A stretch of DNA of 64,000 nt from Microvirga soli (GCF_016734765.1 NZ_JAERQE010000022.1:1-64000), one strand, 5' to 3'; shown: positions 8,267-17,245, counted from the first letter of the stretch. Translations and numbers: made by a program. The notes: a model not told the origin generated them from the letters alone.

Positions 8267-9520
8267 TCAACTCAGGCGTTCCGTCCCGCGCTCGTCGTAG
8301 TCGAGAACAGCGCCGAGGAGCACCTGCACCCCGGCAGCGCATTCCTCGAAGGAGGTGCTTTCTTCCTCGTTGTGGCTCAGCCCGCCCGCACAGGGCACGA
8401 AGATCATGGCGGTCGGCGCGACACGGGCGATGTAGGCCGCATCGTGACCTGCGCCCGAGATCATGTCGCGCGCCGGATACCCAGCTGCCTGCACGCTCTT
8501 TTTCACGGAAGCCAGGCAATCGGTATCGAACCTGACGGCGGGCGATTCCCAGACCTTCTTGAATTCCATACCGAGGCTTCCCCTGCCGGCCATCTCGTCG
8601 ATCGCGGCCAGGAGCTTGCGCTCCATGATGTCGAGGACGTCATCCTGCGGATGGCGGAAATCCACCGTGAAGAACACGTGACCCGGCACGACGTTTCGCG
8701 AATTGGGCTGAACTTCGATCAGTCCAACGGAGCCCACAGCGGAAGGAGCATGCTCCAGGGCAATGCCCTCAACCCGATCGATAAGCCGTGCCGCCCCCAC
8801 GAGGGCGTCGTGCCGCATGGGCATCGGGGTCGAGCCTGTATGCGCTTCTCTTCCTGTGACGGAGATCTCGTACCAGCGCATGCCTTGGACGCCTTCGACG
8901 ACTCCGATGATCTTCTCCTCCTGTTCGAGGATGGGGCCCTGCTCAATATGCAGTTCGAACATCGCTCCGAACGTGACCGATCCGGCCTTGGTGGCGCCCC
9001 GATAGCCGATCGCCTCGATGGCATCGCCGAACGTGACGCCCTGACGATCTTCCCGGCTGTCTGCATAGGTCCGGTCGAAGACCCCCGCATAGACGCCGGA
9101 CCCGAGCATCGCGGGTGCGAAGCGCGAACCCTCCTCATTGGTCCAGTTCACCAGCATGAGAGGTGCGTTCGTCTCATAGTCGGAATCCTGAAGGGCCTTG
9201 AACACCTCCAGGCCGCCAAGCACCCCGAGAATCCCGTCGAACTTTCCGCCCGTGGGCTGCGTGTCGAGGTGGCTGCCAATCGCGATGGGAGGAAGGTCGG
9301 CGCGCCTGCCGGGGCGAACGGCGAACATGTTGCCGACCTCGTCGACGGTCACAGTGCAGCCGAGCCTCTCACATTCACTTTTCAGCCAGTCGCGCACCTG
9401 CCTGTCGGCATCCGTAAGGGTAAGGCGCGACACGCCACCCTTCGCGGTTCCGCCGATCCTGGCAGTTTCCATCAAACTGTCCCAGAGACGCTGAGGATTG
9501 ATCTGAAGATTGGGAATCAT
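8267..9520 (-). CDS. M20-family amidohydrolase (N-carbamoyl-L-amino acid hydrolase / allantoate amidohydrolase type)
   Basis: A 417-residue binuclear-metal hydrolase of the AmaB/AllC/HyuC group. Motifs: GSHLDTQPTGGKFDGILGVL (His and Asp metal ligands), NWTNEEGSRFAP (catalytic and metal glutamates), ELHIEQGPIL, an inserted dimerisation lid (YEISVTGREAHTGSTPM) and SGAGHDAAYIA. Members remove a carbamoyl or ureido group from an amino acid, releasing ammonia and CO2. The ATG at 9520 is chosen; a TTG at 9532 in the same frame is possible. LivF ends 21 bases upstream. With the hydantoinase at 25.5 kb it could complete hydantoin breakdown, but its direct neighbours suggest it acts on the LIV-imported compound. 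Confidence 0.87.
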   Translation of the reverse strand: MIPNLQINPQRLWDSLMETARIGGTAKGGVSRLTLTDADRQVRDWLKSECERLGCTVTVDEVGNMFAVRPGRRADLPPIAIGSHLDTQPTGGKFDGILGVLGGLEVFKALQDSDYETNAPLMLVNWTNEEGSRFAPAMLGSGVYAGVFDRTYADSREDRQGVTFGDAIEAIGYRGATKAGSVTFGAMFELHIEQGPILEQEEKIIGVVEGVQGMRWYEISVTGREAHTGSTPMPMRHDALVGAARLIDRVEGIALEHAPSAVGSVGLIEVQPNSRNVVPGHVFFTVDFRHPQDDVLDIMERKLLAAIDEMAGRGSLGMEFKKVWESPAVRFDTDCLASVKKSVQAAGYPARDMISGAGHDAAYIARVAPTAMIFVPCAGGLSHNEEESTSFEECAAGVQVLLGAVLDYDERGTERLS

Positions 9521-9541
9521 TGATTTTACCAAATCGCGGGG

Positions 9542-10252
9542 TCAGTGGGCCTTCACGCCCAGGTAGCGGTCCTTCGTCGCCTCATCGGCCGCGAACTCGT
9601 CATGCGTGCCGTGGTAGACGACACGGCCGAGCTCCAAGATGTAATGGCGGTCGGCGAGTTCGGTGCAGACGGCAAGGTTCTGCTCGACGAGCAGGATCGG
9701 TACACCGGTCGCGCGGATCTTCTTGATCTGGTCGACGATCTCATCGACGATGACGGGAGCCAGTCCTTCGACGGGCTCGTCTAGCATCAGTAGCTTCGGC
9801 GCATTGAGAAGGGCCCGGGCAATCGACAACATCTGCTGCTCGCCGCCAGAGAGCTGGCCGCCTCCGTTGCGGCGGCGCTCTTCGAGGCGCGGGAAGATCC
9901 TGTATACGTCCTTCAGCGACCAAGGTGAGCCCTTCCGCTCCGCGATGCGCAGGTTCTCCTCGACGGTGAGCAATCCAAAGATGCCGCGGTTTTCGGGTAC
10001 AAGGGCGAGGCCGCGTTGAGCGATTTTGTGAGGACGCCATCCCGTGACGTCCGTTCCGGCGAAGCGCACGCGTCCGTCGCTCGGCGAGAGCAGGCCGCTG
10101 ATGCTCTTCAGGGTCGATGTCTTCCCGGCCCCGTTCCGGCCGAGCAGCGTTACAACCTCGCCAGCCCGCACCTCGAGGTTCACTCCCTGAAGGATATGGC
10201 TCTTGCCGTAATAGCCATGCACGTTTTCGATCTCGAGCAATGCCGTGGTCAT
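9542..10252 (-). CDS. livF: Branched-chain-type ABC importer ATPase LivF
   Basis: A 236-residue ATPase with Walker A GRNGAGKTS (about 38-46), signature LSGGEQQMLSIARAL, Walker B KLLMLDEPVEGLAP and the LivF-type EQNLAVC switch region. It energises import with LivG at the membrane face of the LivHM channel. It overlaps LivG by four bases (ATGA), and the M20 amidohydrolase follows after a short gap, so all are translated from one message. The transported substrate is not necessarily a branched-chain amino acid; the downstream hydrolases point to an amide or ureido compound. Confidence 0.92.
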   Translation of the reverse strand: MTTALLEIENVHGYYGKSHILQGVNLEVRAGEVVTLLGRNGAGKTSTLKSISGLLSPSDGRVRFAGTDVTGWRPHKIAQRGLALVPENRGIFGLLTVEENLRIAERKGSPWSLKDVYRIFPRLEERRRNGGGQLSGGEQQMLSIARALLNAPKLLMLDEPVEGLAPVIVDEIVDQIKKIRATGVPILLVEQNLAVCTELADRHYILELGRVVYHGTHDEFAADEATKDRYLGVKAH

Positions 10253-11022
10253 GCGATATCACCCGTGATCATGTTACCGAGATAGGCGCGCCGCACTTCC
10301 GGATCGTCTCGCACCACGGCAGGTGGCCCCTCTACCAGCACGCGCCCCGCACGCATAACCGTCACGGTGTCGCTGATGTTCATGACGATGCCCATGTTGT
10401 GCTCGATGAAGAGCACCGTGTGGTCGCGGCCCAGATTGCGGATCAGGGCCTTCATCGCCTCTACGTCGTCGATGCCCATTCCGGATGTCGGTTCGTCGAG
10501 TAGGATCAGCCGCGGCTTCGCGGCGACCGCCATCCCGACTTCGAGCCGCCGCTGCTGCCCGTGTGAGAGTTCGCCCGCCGCCCTGTCCGACACATGGGTC
10601 AGCTCTAGGCGCTCCATCACTTCGCCCGCGACGGCGAGCGCGTGGTCACGCGGATCGACTCCACGCCAGGGTGCGAGAGCCTGAAGAGGATTGCGCCCCT
10701 GAGCCGCCAGGCGCAGGTTCTCGCGAACGTTCAGGTTCTGGAACAGGCTCGTCACTTGGAAGGAGCGCGCGATGCCCAGAGGCACCCTCTTGTCGTCGGA
10801 CACATGGGTGATGTCCCGTCCGTCGAGAGTGATCTGCCCGCTCGATGCTCGCACGCGGCCGGTGAGGGCATGGAACAGGGTGGTCTTTCCTGCTCCGTTC
10901 GGGCCGATCACGGAATGAATCGTGTTGGGCTTAATCGACAGGGTGACGTCCGAGAGGGCGAGGAAGCTGCCATATCGGACGCTGAGTTTGTCGGCTGCAA
11001 GGATCGGAGTCTGGGTGCTCAT
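10249..11022 (-). CDS. livG: Branched-chain-type ABC importer ATPase LivG
   Basis: A 257-residue ATPase. Walker A GPNGAGKTTLFHALTG, signature LSHGQQRRLEVGMAVA, Walker B RLILLDEPTSGMG and switch EHNMGIV are all present. The same frame is open far upstream through the livM gene, but that part is not coding: the ATG at 11022 overlaps the livM stop by four bases (ATGA) and gives the normal LivG start (TPILAADKLSVRYGSF). It partners LivF in the importer read from the promoter near 14180. Confidence 0.92.
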   Translation of the reverse strand: MSTQTPILAADKLSVRYGSFLALSDVTLSIKPNTIHSVIGPNGAGKTTLFHALTGRVRASSGQITLDGRDITHVSDDKRVPLGIARSFQVTSLFQNLNVRENLRLAAQGRNPLQALAPWRGVDPRDHALAVAGEVMERLELTHVSDRAAGELSHGQQRRLEVGMAVAAKPRLILLDEPTSGMGIDDVEAMKALIRNLGRDHTVLFIEHNMGIVMNISDTVTVMRAGRVLVEGPPAVVRDDPEVRRAYLGNMITGDIA

Positions 11023-12029
11023 ATACCCCTCCCCTCGGATTCCGGCTGGATGGGCGGTTCGATGGAGGAGTTGATGGACGACTTGCGGCCCATGGGCAGG
11101 GCCTCGACCAGCCGTTCGAGGAGGCCCCAAAGACCCTTCTGCATGAAGAGCGCTACCACGATGAGGAGCCCGCCGAGAAGGAGAAGCCAGCGCGGCCAGA
11201 TCGACGAGAGCAGATCCGAGACGATCACGTAGAACCCTGCTCCAAGCACGGAGGCGAACAGGTTTCCGGTGCCGCCGATAATCGTCATGATCAGGATGCT
11301 CTCGCTCATGTGGTAATCGATGTTCGACAGAGGCGCGACGCCGATGAGGAGAGCATGGAGCGCGCCGGCAAGCCCTGTCACCGCGCCGGAGATTGCAAAG
11401 GCCGTGATCTTGAAGTTGCGGACGGGGAAGCCGATGGCGCGCGCGCGTTCCTCGTTGTCGCGAACTGCCAGCAGGGTACGCCCAAACGTGGAGCTCGCAA
11501 CCCGCTGCAGAGCCGCGAAGAGGAGTAGAAAGAGCACCGCCACGAAGGCGTAGTAGGTCCAGGACTCTCCCAGAGAGAAGGGTCCGATGGCCGGCCGGGG
11601 AATATTGAGCAGGCCGTTGTCGCCGCCGGTGATGTCCTTGAACGTGTAGGCGAGAAAGTAGAAGAACTGGGAGAAGGCGAGCGTCAGCATGACGAAATAG
11701 ACGCCTTGCCGGCGGATCGAGAGCCAGCCGACTCCCGTAGCGACGACGGCTCCCGTGATCGCCGAGAGCACGAGCGCCAGAGCGAGCGGGACTGAGGTGT
11801 GCAGCAAGGTCAGTCCGGCAGCGTAGCTCCCGAGTCCGAAGAAGATTCCCTGGCCGAAGGATAAAAGACCTGTATAGCCGAGGAGGAGATTGCATGCGGC
11901 CGCCGCCATGGCGAAGATCAGCACCTCGGACGCAAGCGTGCCAGACCGCATGAAGAGCGGGAGCGCAATGGCCACAAGAGCAGCGAGAAGAAAATGTAGA
12001 GAGGCGCGGTTCATGATGGCAGCCCTCAT
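11019..12029 (-). CDS. livM: Branched-chain-type ABC importer permease LivM
   Basis: A 336-residue integral membrane protein with about eight to ten hydrophobic segments and the LivM core (NLLLGYTGLLSFGQGIFFGLGSY rendered around residues 47-69; a later RDNEERARAIGFP coupling motif contacts the ATPases). It forms the channel with LivH. The start overlaps the livH stop and the stop overlaps the livG start, four bases each, so the genes are translationally coupled. The C-terminal 25 residues after the last helix (SSINSSIEPPIQPESEG) are polar and not conserved. Confidence 0.92.
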   Translation of the reverse strand: MRAAIMNRASLHFLLAALVAIALPLFMRSGTLASEVLIFAMAAAACNLLLGYTGLLSFGQGIFFGLGSYAAGLTLLHTSVPLALALVLSAITGAVVATGVGWLSIRRQGVYFVMLTLAFSQFFYFLAYTFKDITGGDNGLLNIPRPAIGPFSLGESWTYYAFVAVLFLLLFAALQRVASSTFGRTLLAVRDNEERARAIGFPVRNFKITAFAISGAVTGLAGALHALLIGVAPLSNIDYHMSESILIMTIIGGTGNLFASVLGAGFYVIVSDLLSSIWPRWLLLLGGLLIVVALFMQKGLWGLLERLVEALPMGRKSSINSSIEPPIQPESEGRGI

Positions 12030-12880
12030 GCCCGGCCGAGCAGGCCGCGCGGCATCGTCAGGATGACGAGCCCCATACCGAGATAGATCATCAAGCGGGC
12101 GCCCTCGGGCCAGAGCGTCGTCATGATGCTCTGCACGATCCCCACCAGAAGCCCTGCGATGAGCGCGCCCGTGTAGCTGCCCATGCCGCCGATGACGACG
12201 ACCACGAAGGCGATGCCGAGAGCCTCGACACCCATGAAGGGCTCGACGCCGCGGATCGGTGCCGCGAGGGCTCCGGCGAGGCCCGCGAGGCCCGCGCCGA
12301 GGGCGAAGACGGCCGTGTTCACCCGCAGGATGTCGATGCCGAGCAACGAGACCATGTCAGTCGATTCCGAGCCTGCGCGCACCACTGCGCCGAGCCGCGT
12401 GCCCTCCAGAAGCCACCAGAGGCCGATGGCAAGCACGAGGGTCAGCCCGATGACGAAGAGGCGGTACTGAGGATAAATGAAATCGCCCAGCATAAGCACG
12501 CCACTGAGCGCGCCCGGAGTCGAGACATTGCCGCCCACCGGCCCCCAAAGGATGATGACCAGCTCCTGCACCATCAGGGCGAGTCCGACGGTCACGAGGA
12601 TGTGGAACGTATGCGGCAAGTGATAGATGCGCCGCAGCAGTACAGATTCCGTCAGGGCCGCGAGCCCCGCAACGATGAATGGCGCAACAAGAAGCGCCGC
12701 CCAGAAATTTAGGCCGCGCTCGGTCATGTCATAAACGAAATAGGCGCCCAGAAGATAAAATGTGCCGTGGGCGAAATTCACGAAATGAAGCAGCCCGAAG
12801 ATGATGCTCAATCCCACCGCGAGCAGGAAGTAGAGCATTCCCAGGCCGATGCCGTTCACCAGCTGAAACAGATATATCAC
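12026..12880 (-). CDS. livH: Branched-chain-type ABC importer permease LivH
   Basis: A 284-residue membrane protein with the typical LivH opening (YLFQLVNGIGLGMLYFLLAVG) and the GLLHFVNFAHGTFYLLGAY core; a GSESTDMVSLLGID coupling motif is near residue 185. A GTG at 12880 preceded by AGGTG is the preferred start because family members begin just before the first helix; a TTG at 12904 would add eight residues. A strong terminator-like hairpin (12924-12946) lies between it and the upstream binding-protein gene. Confidence 0.9.
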   Translation of the reverse strand: MIYLFQLVNGIGLGMLYFLLAVGLSIIFGLLHFVNFAHGTFYLLGAYFVYDMTERGLNFWAALLVAPFIVAGLAALTESVLLRRIYHLPHTFHILVTVGLALMVQELVIILWGPVGGNVSTPGALSGVLMLGDFIYPQYRLFVIGLTLVLAIGLWWLLEGTRLGAVVRAGSESTDMVSLLGIDILRVNTAVFALGAGLAGLAGALAAPIRGVEPFMGVEALGIAFVVVVIGGMGSYTGALIAGLLVGIVQSIMTTLWPEGARLMIYLGMGLVILTMPRGLLGRA

Positions 12881-12923
12881 TCGGGCACCTGACGTTGGAG
12901 CCAATCAATAGTTGCAAGAAAAA

Positions 12924-12946
12924 GGGGACGGCCGCGTGCCGTCCCC
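12924..12946 (-). terminator. Intrinsic (partial) terminator after the binding-protein gene
   Basis: GGGGACGGC and GCCGTCCCC pair perfectly around a 5-base loop. On the minus strand the hairpin is followed by CCCCTTTTTCTTG, a proper T-tract. It lies inside the operon, after the solute-binding protein gene and before livH, so it probably lets only part of the transcripts through and gives an excess of binding protein over membrane components. Confidence 0.75.
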
Positions 12947-12954
12947 GCCGATGG

Positions 12955-14160
12955 TCAGGCCATCTTGCACTGGGCTTGCTCCGGAGATTGGAACGACTTG
13001 CCGAAGCTGATGATGTCGGCGTAGTCGTCCTTGTCCTTCATGGCACTCTTGGCCTTCCCCTTCAGCAGGTAATAGTTCTTGATCACCTGGTGGTCCGCCG
13101 CGCGGATCTCCTCGTCGCCTGTGAGGCCAGCATACTTCATGCCCTCCATTGCCTGGGTGACCGCCGGGCCGTCCGCGCTTCCTGCCTTCGCGGCCGCGTC
13201 GATCAGGATCTTCGTGGTCAGGTAGGCGCTGGCGAAGGCGTAATTCGGGTTCATCTTGTGCTTGGTCTGCACCTTGGCGACCAGCTCGCGGTTAAACGGC
13301 GAGTCGATGCCGTGCCAGTACTGAGCCCCGAAGTAGACGCCCTCCATCAGCTCAGGGCCTAAGGCTTCAAACTGTTCAAGTCCCGAAGCCCAAGCCAGCA
13401 GGATCGTCATGCGATTCTTCATGCCGAAGCTGACGGCCTGACGAAGAGTATCGGACGACTGGGAGCCAAAGTTGAGGATGAGGAGAGCATCGGGCTTGGC
13501 CGCCATGGCATTGGTCAGATAGCCGCTGAATTCTTTTTCCGTGAGGGAGTGATAGCTGTTGCCGACATGCTCGATCCCCTTCTCCTTGAAGATCGCTTTC
13601 GCGGCGTTGAGCAGGCCGTCGCCGAACACGTATTGCGGCGTGATCGTGTACCAGCGCTTCGCGTTGGGAAGCTGCTCGATGAGCGGACGCACGGTCTGCT
13701 CGATGGCGCCAAACGTCGGCACGCTCCACCGGAACGTACTCTTGTTGCACTCCGAGCCGGTGATCTCATCGGCGCCTGCTGTGGTGATGAAGACCCCTTT
13801 CCCTTTCGCGACTTCCTTGCCCATGGCAAGGGCCTCGGACGACAGGATGCCGCCGGAGAACAGCGTTACTCCGCGCTCCATCGCCTCCTGAACTTTGCGA
13901 ACGGCTGTGGCCGGTTTTCCTTCCGTGTCGATCTCGAGATAGCTCAGCTTACGGTCTAAGACCTTGCCGACCTCCTCAACAAGCATTGCGGTACCCATGG
14001 AGCCAAACTTACCATTGGCAGCGAAGGGCCCCGACATTGGAAGCGGCGCGCCAATGGTTATGTCCCCGCCGGCAGCGAAGGCCGGCCGGAGCCCCGTAGG
14101 GAGGAGCAGTGAGCCCACGGCGACGGATGAGAGTTTCAGCAGATCACGACGGTTGAGCAT
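12955..14160 (-). CDS. ABC importer solute-binding protein (branched-chain amino acid / amide type)
   Basis: A 401-residue periplasmic type I binding protein (Peripla_BP_6, LivK-like): GDITIGAPLPMSGPFAANG begins the mature part, followed by AVRKVQEAMERGV and a long Leu/Ile/Val-receptor fold. The start at 14160 gives NRRDLLKLSSVAVGSLLLP, a twin-arginine-like signal, ending near PAFAAG (about residue 31). The frame is open 28 codons further up, but that addition lacks any signal character. It is the first gene of the operon and is followed by a terminator hairpin before livH. Substrate unknown, likely an amide or ureido amino acid given the enzymes downstream. Confidence 0.9.
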   Translation of the reverse strand: MLNRRDLLKLSSVAVGSLLLPTGLRPAFAAGGDITIGAPLPMSGPFAANGKFGSMGTAMLVEEVGKVLDRKLSYLEIDTEGKPATAVRKVQEAMERGVTLFSGGILSSEALAMGKEVAKGKGVFITTAGADEITGSECNKSTFRWSVPTFGAIEQTVRPLIEQLPNAKRWYTITPQYVFGDGLLNAAKAIFKEKGIEHVGNSYHSLTEKEFSGYLTNAMAAKPDALLILNFGSQSSDTLRQAVSFGMKNRMTILLAWASGLEQFEALGPELMEGVYFGAQYWHGIDSPFNRELVAKVQTKHKMNPNYAFASAYLTTKILIDAAAKAGSADGPAVTQAMEGMKYAGLTGDEEIRAADHQVIKNYYLLKGKAKSAMKDKDDYADIISFGKSFQSPEQAQCKMA

Positions 14161-14185
14161 GGATACCTCTGGGCGGCTATTTGTT

Positions 14186-14201
14186 CTATTTATACGAATA
14201 G
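14186..14201. promoter_or_regulatory. Candidate GntR operator upstream of the LIV operon
   Basis: CTATT (14186-14190) and AATAG (14197-14201) form an inverted repeat with a 6-base AT-rich spacer, 26 bases upstream of the binding-protein ATG in an AT-rich stretch. Size and position suit a FadR-subfamily repressor; the operon's own GntR (5904-6683) is the obvious candidate. Confidence 0.45.
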
Positions 14202-14327
14202 TTATTATAGAATTGAGCCTGTCAAGGGGCATCGGGATGGCCACTACGGGTCGCTGGGCACTAGTAGGGCTTCGAGGGCGGGTAAGACCCGAGCCGAGCG
14301 AGACACCGTTCTTAGAGTCGTCCCGTC

Positions 14328-14936
14328 GTGAAACGCGCTTGCCTGGCCCACAATGGGCTGATGGTAGCCCTGCTCGCGGTTCGCCCTCTCCGCCACAAGA
14401 ACTTTGGCGAGCTGACTCTGGGAACCAGCTTCCGCCGTGTTGACAGTAGCGGGTGGATCATCCTTGAGGCTGAGGACACAAAGGGCGGCCGAGTGGACGA
14501 GCGGCAGGTGCCGGAATATCTCAATCCGCTGGTGGAGCGATATCTCGCCACCTACCGACCTATTCTGCTGGCCCGACGGGCTGCCATGTCTGATTGTGAA
14601 GAGGCGGAAGCTACGCGATCCCGTCCGGACTGCTCATTAGAGGACATATCAGGCCCGTTGTGGATCGCAGTCACGGGGGTGCCCCTCACCTACTCGGCTG
14701 TTGGTGCTGCTATTACTGACACCGTCGAAGCCACGATAGGGGTCCGGCTGAGCCCGCATGCGTTCCGCCGCGCCGTAAGAACAACTGTGACGTACACTGG
14801 CGGGGAGCATCGCGGCCTCACGCAAGGGGTACTGCAACACAACAGCGCGCGTGTCGGGGACGAGCATTACGACAGCGACTCAACCCGGCGAGCAGGCCTT
14901 GAGCTGACCGCAATCATACGGGGGCTCACGAAATAG
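14328..14936 (+). pseudogene. Truncated tyrosine recombinase (integrase), catalytic domain only
   Basis: The 202 residues match the catalytic half of a phage-type integrase: arm-type box with Arg in ALLAVRPLRHKNFGELTLG (residues 15-33), a likely beta-strand Lys in EDTKGGR, HAFRRAVRTT (His-x-x-Arg), and LQHNSARVGDEHYD carrying the last His and a candidate nucleophilic Tyr. All six catalytic positions seem present, but the N-terminal DNA-binding half is missing. The frame begins at a GTG only 15 bases after an in-frame TAG, while the adjacent frame before it reads like continuing coding sequence, which suggests a frameshift or truncation. No partner attachment repeats were seen. Probably a relic of an old integration next to the LIV operon. 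Confidence 0.65.
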
Positions 14937-15178
14937 CCCTCTGTGTGTTCTGAGGAGCCCCTTCAAGTTAGGACCGAAGCTGCTGATCTACTTGGTAAGT
15001 GGATTGACACTACCACAGGCCTCTGAAGGAAGGCGGAGCAAGGGAAATTCTTCGTCCTTTCAGATGTCCGCTTTACGCCTCTAACCTGACCAAGGCCTTA
15101 GGTCTCAGATCTGCCAAAAGGAGACATTCATACTTCTCAGAGCCGCGGGTCTCGTTCGCTTAAGGCCATCGACGAGGA

Positions 15179-16375
15179 TCAAGGGGCAGCGACCAACGCA
15201 GTGCCATCACGAGCGATCACCTTCCCGCCCTTGACTACCATTCTGCGTGGACGTCGGTCTACGACGGCCTCCGCCAGGGTTTCGCCGTCGAGCAGGACGA
15301 GATCCGCCTTGCAGCCGAGATCCAGGCCGTAATCATTGAGACCCATCATCCGCGCACCGCCAAAGGTGCAGGTGTCGAGCGCCAGAGCGACCTCATCGTC
15401 GCGACGCAGATTATTGCGCAGGCCGACGAGAACGGCCCTCTCCAGCATGTCGGGATTGTTGTAGGGTCCCCAGGTGTCGCGCACGCCGTCAGTGCCCGCT
15501 GCGACCACGATGCCTGCCTCAACGAGCCGCTTGACGGCAGGGGCCGGTCTCGAGGCAGGGGCTGTCGTGAGAATGTGAATCTGTGCCTGAGCCAATGCGT
15601 CGATCAGCGCGGCGACATAATCCTGATCGGTCATGCCCAGGCAGAACGCATGGCTGATCGTCACCTTGCCCTGAAGGCCCAGAACCTTTGTGCGTTCGAT
15701 GATGAGCTCCATAGAGAAGGCTCCCAGCTCCGCCGGCTCATGGAGATGGATGTCGACCGGGACGCCATAGCGGTCGGCAAGATCGAAGACGACATCGAGA
15801 TGCCCCTTCGGATCGCGATCAATCCCTGCAGGGTCGAGCCCGCCGACGACCTGGGCGCCGAGTTGAAGCGCCCTCTCCATCAGTTCGACGGTACCGGACC
15901 GAATGAGCATGCCGCTCTGCGGGAAGGCGACGAGCTCGATATCAACCATGTTCCGATAGCGCTCCCGGGTTTCCAGAACGCCCTCAATGCCGGCGACGCC
16001 GACCTCCGTATCCACATCCACATGGGTCCGGATATGCGTCGTGCCGAGGGAGGCGGCGAGCACGGTCTGCCAGGCGGATTGGCGGGCGGGATCGATGCCG
16101 AGGACCCGCCGCTGCATTCGCTCGTTCTCGATCTTGTCGATAAGGCGTGGCCCCACCTCGTTGCGGTACCAGCCCATACCGAGGAGGGTCTTGTCCATAT
16201 GCGTATGGGCTTCGACGAGACCGGGAATCAGGATCGCTCCGCCGCCGTCGAGGCTCTCCTGGCTATCCTGGACATCCTCGCCATAACTTGCGATCCGCCC
16301 GTCGCGGATTGCAATAGAAGTCGTCTCTCCGCCCATCGGACGCACATTGCGGATCACCAAGTTGTTCACGAGCAT
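15179..16375 (-). CDS. Amidohydrolase, cytosine-deaminase (CodA)-like
   Basis: A 398-residue metal-dependent hydrolase. The metal-site motifs are EAHTHMDKTLLG (His-x-His), HLHEPAELGAFSME with the preceding VDIHLHE strand, ITISHAFCLG-like VTISHAFCLGM and GTDGVRDTWGPY (catalytic Asp). The Asp-Lys after the HxH motif and THIRTHVDVD are typical of the CodA/isocytosine-deaminase branch, so hydrolytic deamination of a pyrimidine-like or other N-heterocycle is likely. The frame is open to 16525, but the ATG at 16375 is chosen because the preceding part is an AT-rich promoter with a GntR-type palindrome. It is divergent from the GntR gene at 16538. Confidence 0.82.
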   Translation of the reverse strand: MLVNNLVIRNVRPMGGETTSIAIRDGRIASYGEDVQDSQESLDGGGAILIPGLVEAHTHMDKTLLGMGWYRNEVGPRLIDKIENERMQRRVLGIDPARQSAWQTVLAASLGTTHIRTHVDVDTEVGVAGIEGVLETRERYRNMVDIELVAFPQSGMLIRSGTVELMERALQLGAQVVGGLDPAGIDRDPKGHLDVVFDLADRYGVPVDIHLHEPAELGAFSMELIIERTKVLGLQGKVTISHAFCLGMTDQDYVAALIDALAQAQIHILTTAPASRPAPAVKRLVEAGIVVAAGTDGVRDTWGPYNNPDMLERAVLVGLRNNLRRDDEVALALDTCTFGGARMMGLNDYGLDLGCKADLVLLDGETLAEAVVDRRPRRMVVKGGKVIARDGTALVAAP

Positions 16376-16436
16376 CCTCCCCCTTCGGGTCCGAACCAGA
16401 ACAGCATTGTCAGAACATATTGCCGTACCGATTTGT

Positions 16437-16446
16437 TTGTATACAA
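16437..16446. promoter_or_regulatory. GntR-type operator, copy 1 (perfect palindrome)
   Basis: TTGTATACAA, a perfect 10-bp palindrome between the divergent amidohydrolase and GntR genes. Near-copies TTGTATGCAA (17384-17393) and TTGTATCCAA (17406-17415) lie before the peptide ABC operon, and a weaker match (8 of 10) is at 16449-16458. The repetition at both borders of the regulator gene marks this as its probable binding site. Confidence 0.6.
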
Positions 16447-16537
16447 TAATGCATACGAAATGCCAACGAGTTTCGCCTTCCTGAGTCAGTTGATTTGTGG
16501 AACATAGTTCATTGCCCGAACCCATTCGTAAGAACCG

Positions 16538-17245
16538 ATGACCCCTCCCCTCAGAAAACCTAAATCAGCCCCAGGCAGCCGAAGCGACTTTGTTTATGGT
16601 GGGCTTCGCCGCGCAATCATCGAGCAAGCCTTAATGCCGGGAGACAAGCTGACCGAGGATGTGATCGGCGATCGGTTCGGCGTCAGCCGGACTATCGTCA
16701 GGACTGTTCTTGCGCGCCTGTATGCCGAGGGCCTCGTCGATATGCAGCCGAACAAGGGCGCGACCATCGCGCAACCGAGCCTGTCGGAGGCACAGGACGT
16801 TTTCGAGACGCGAATGTGCCTGGAACGCCAAGTCATTGCCCGGCTTGCAGAAAAAGTCACCGAAGATGATATGGAGAGCCTCCAACGGCATGTTGAGTTG
16901 GAAACTAAAGCCAATATCCATGACGGCTCCGCCGCCATTCGGCTGGCAGGAGAATTTCACATTCTCCTAGCCTCCCTTTCGGGCAACAAGGTTCTCGCGC
17001 GGTATGTCGATGAGGTGGTTTCCCGCAGCTCGCTGATCCTCGCGCTCTATAGCCGGCCTCATTCCTCCGATTGCTCGATAAATGAGCACCAGCAGATCAT
17101 CGATGCCCTGCGACAGGGGGATGGCCAAGCGGCTATTGACGCGATGGATCACCACCTCAAAGCGGTAGCGGACAGAGCTCTCCTATCCTCCACCTCTGAC
17201 AAGCATCGCGATATCCGGTCCATTCTGGACCGCTACGCTTCCTGA
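16538..17245 (+). CDS. GntR/FCD-family regulator
   Basis: A 235-residue regulator: winged HTH at about residues 15-80 (SDFVYGGLRRAIIEQALMPG, IGDRFGVSRTIVRTVLARLYAEGLV, PNKGATIAQP) and an FCD ligand domain (ETRMCLERQVIARLAEKV; GEFHILLASLSGN with a metal-binding His; final HHLKAVADRALL). It sits between a CodA-like amidohydrolase gene (divergent) and the five-part peptide ABC operon (same direction). Copies of TTGTATNCAA precede both, so it probably represses the two sides together until the imported compound or a product binds. Confidence 0.88.
   Translation: MTPPLRKPKSAPGSRSDFVYGGLRRAIIEQALMPGDKLTEDVIGDRFGVSRTIVRTVLARLYAEGLVDMQPNKGATIAQPSLSEAQDVFETRMCLERQVIARLAEKVTEDDMESLQRHVELETKANIHDGSAAIRLAGEFHILLASLSGNKVLARYVDEVVSRSSLILALYSRPHSSDCSINEHQQIIDALRQGDGQAAIDAMDHHLKAVADRALLSSTSDKHRDIRSILDRYAS

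Noticed and set aside
11023-11895. N-terminal extension of LivG through livM
   Set aside because: The extension lies out of frame over livM, a conserved permease; the ATG at 11022 gives the family start.
14328-14936. Active mobile element
   Set aside because: Only the catalytic half of the integrase is present and no flanking direct repeats, terminal inverted repeats or att sites were seen.
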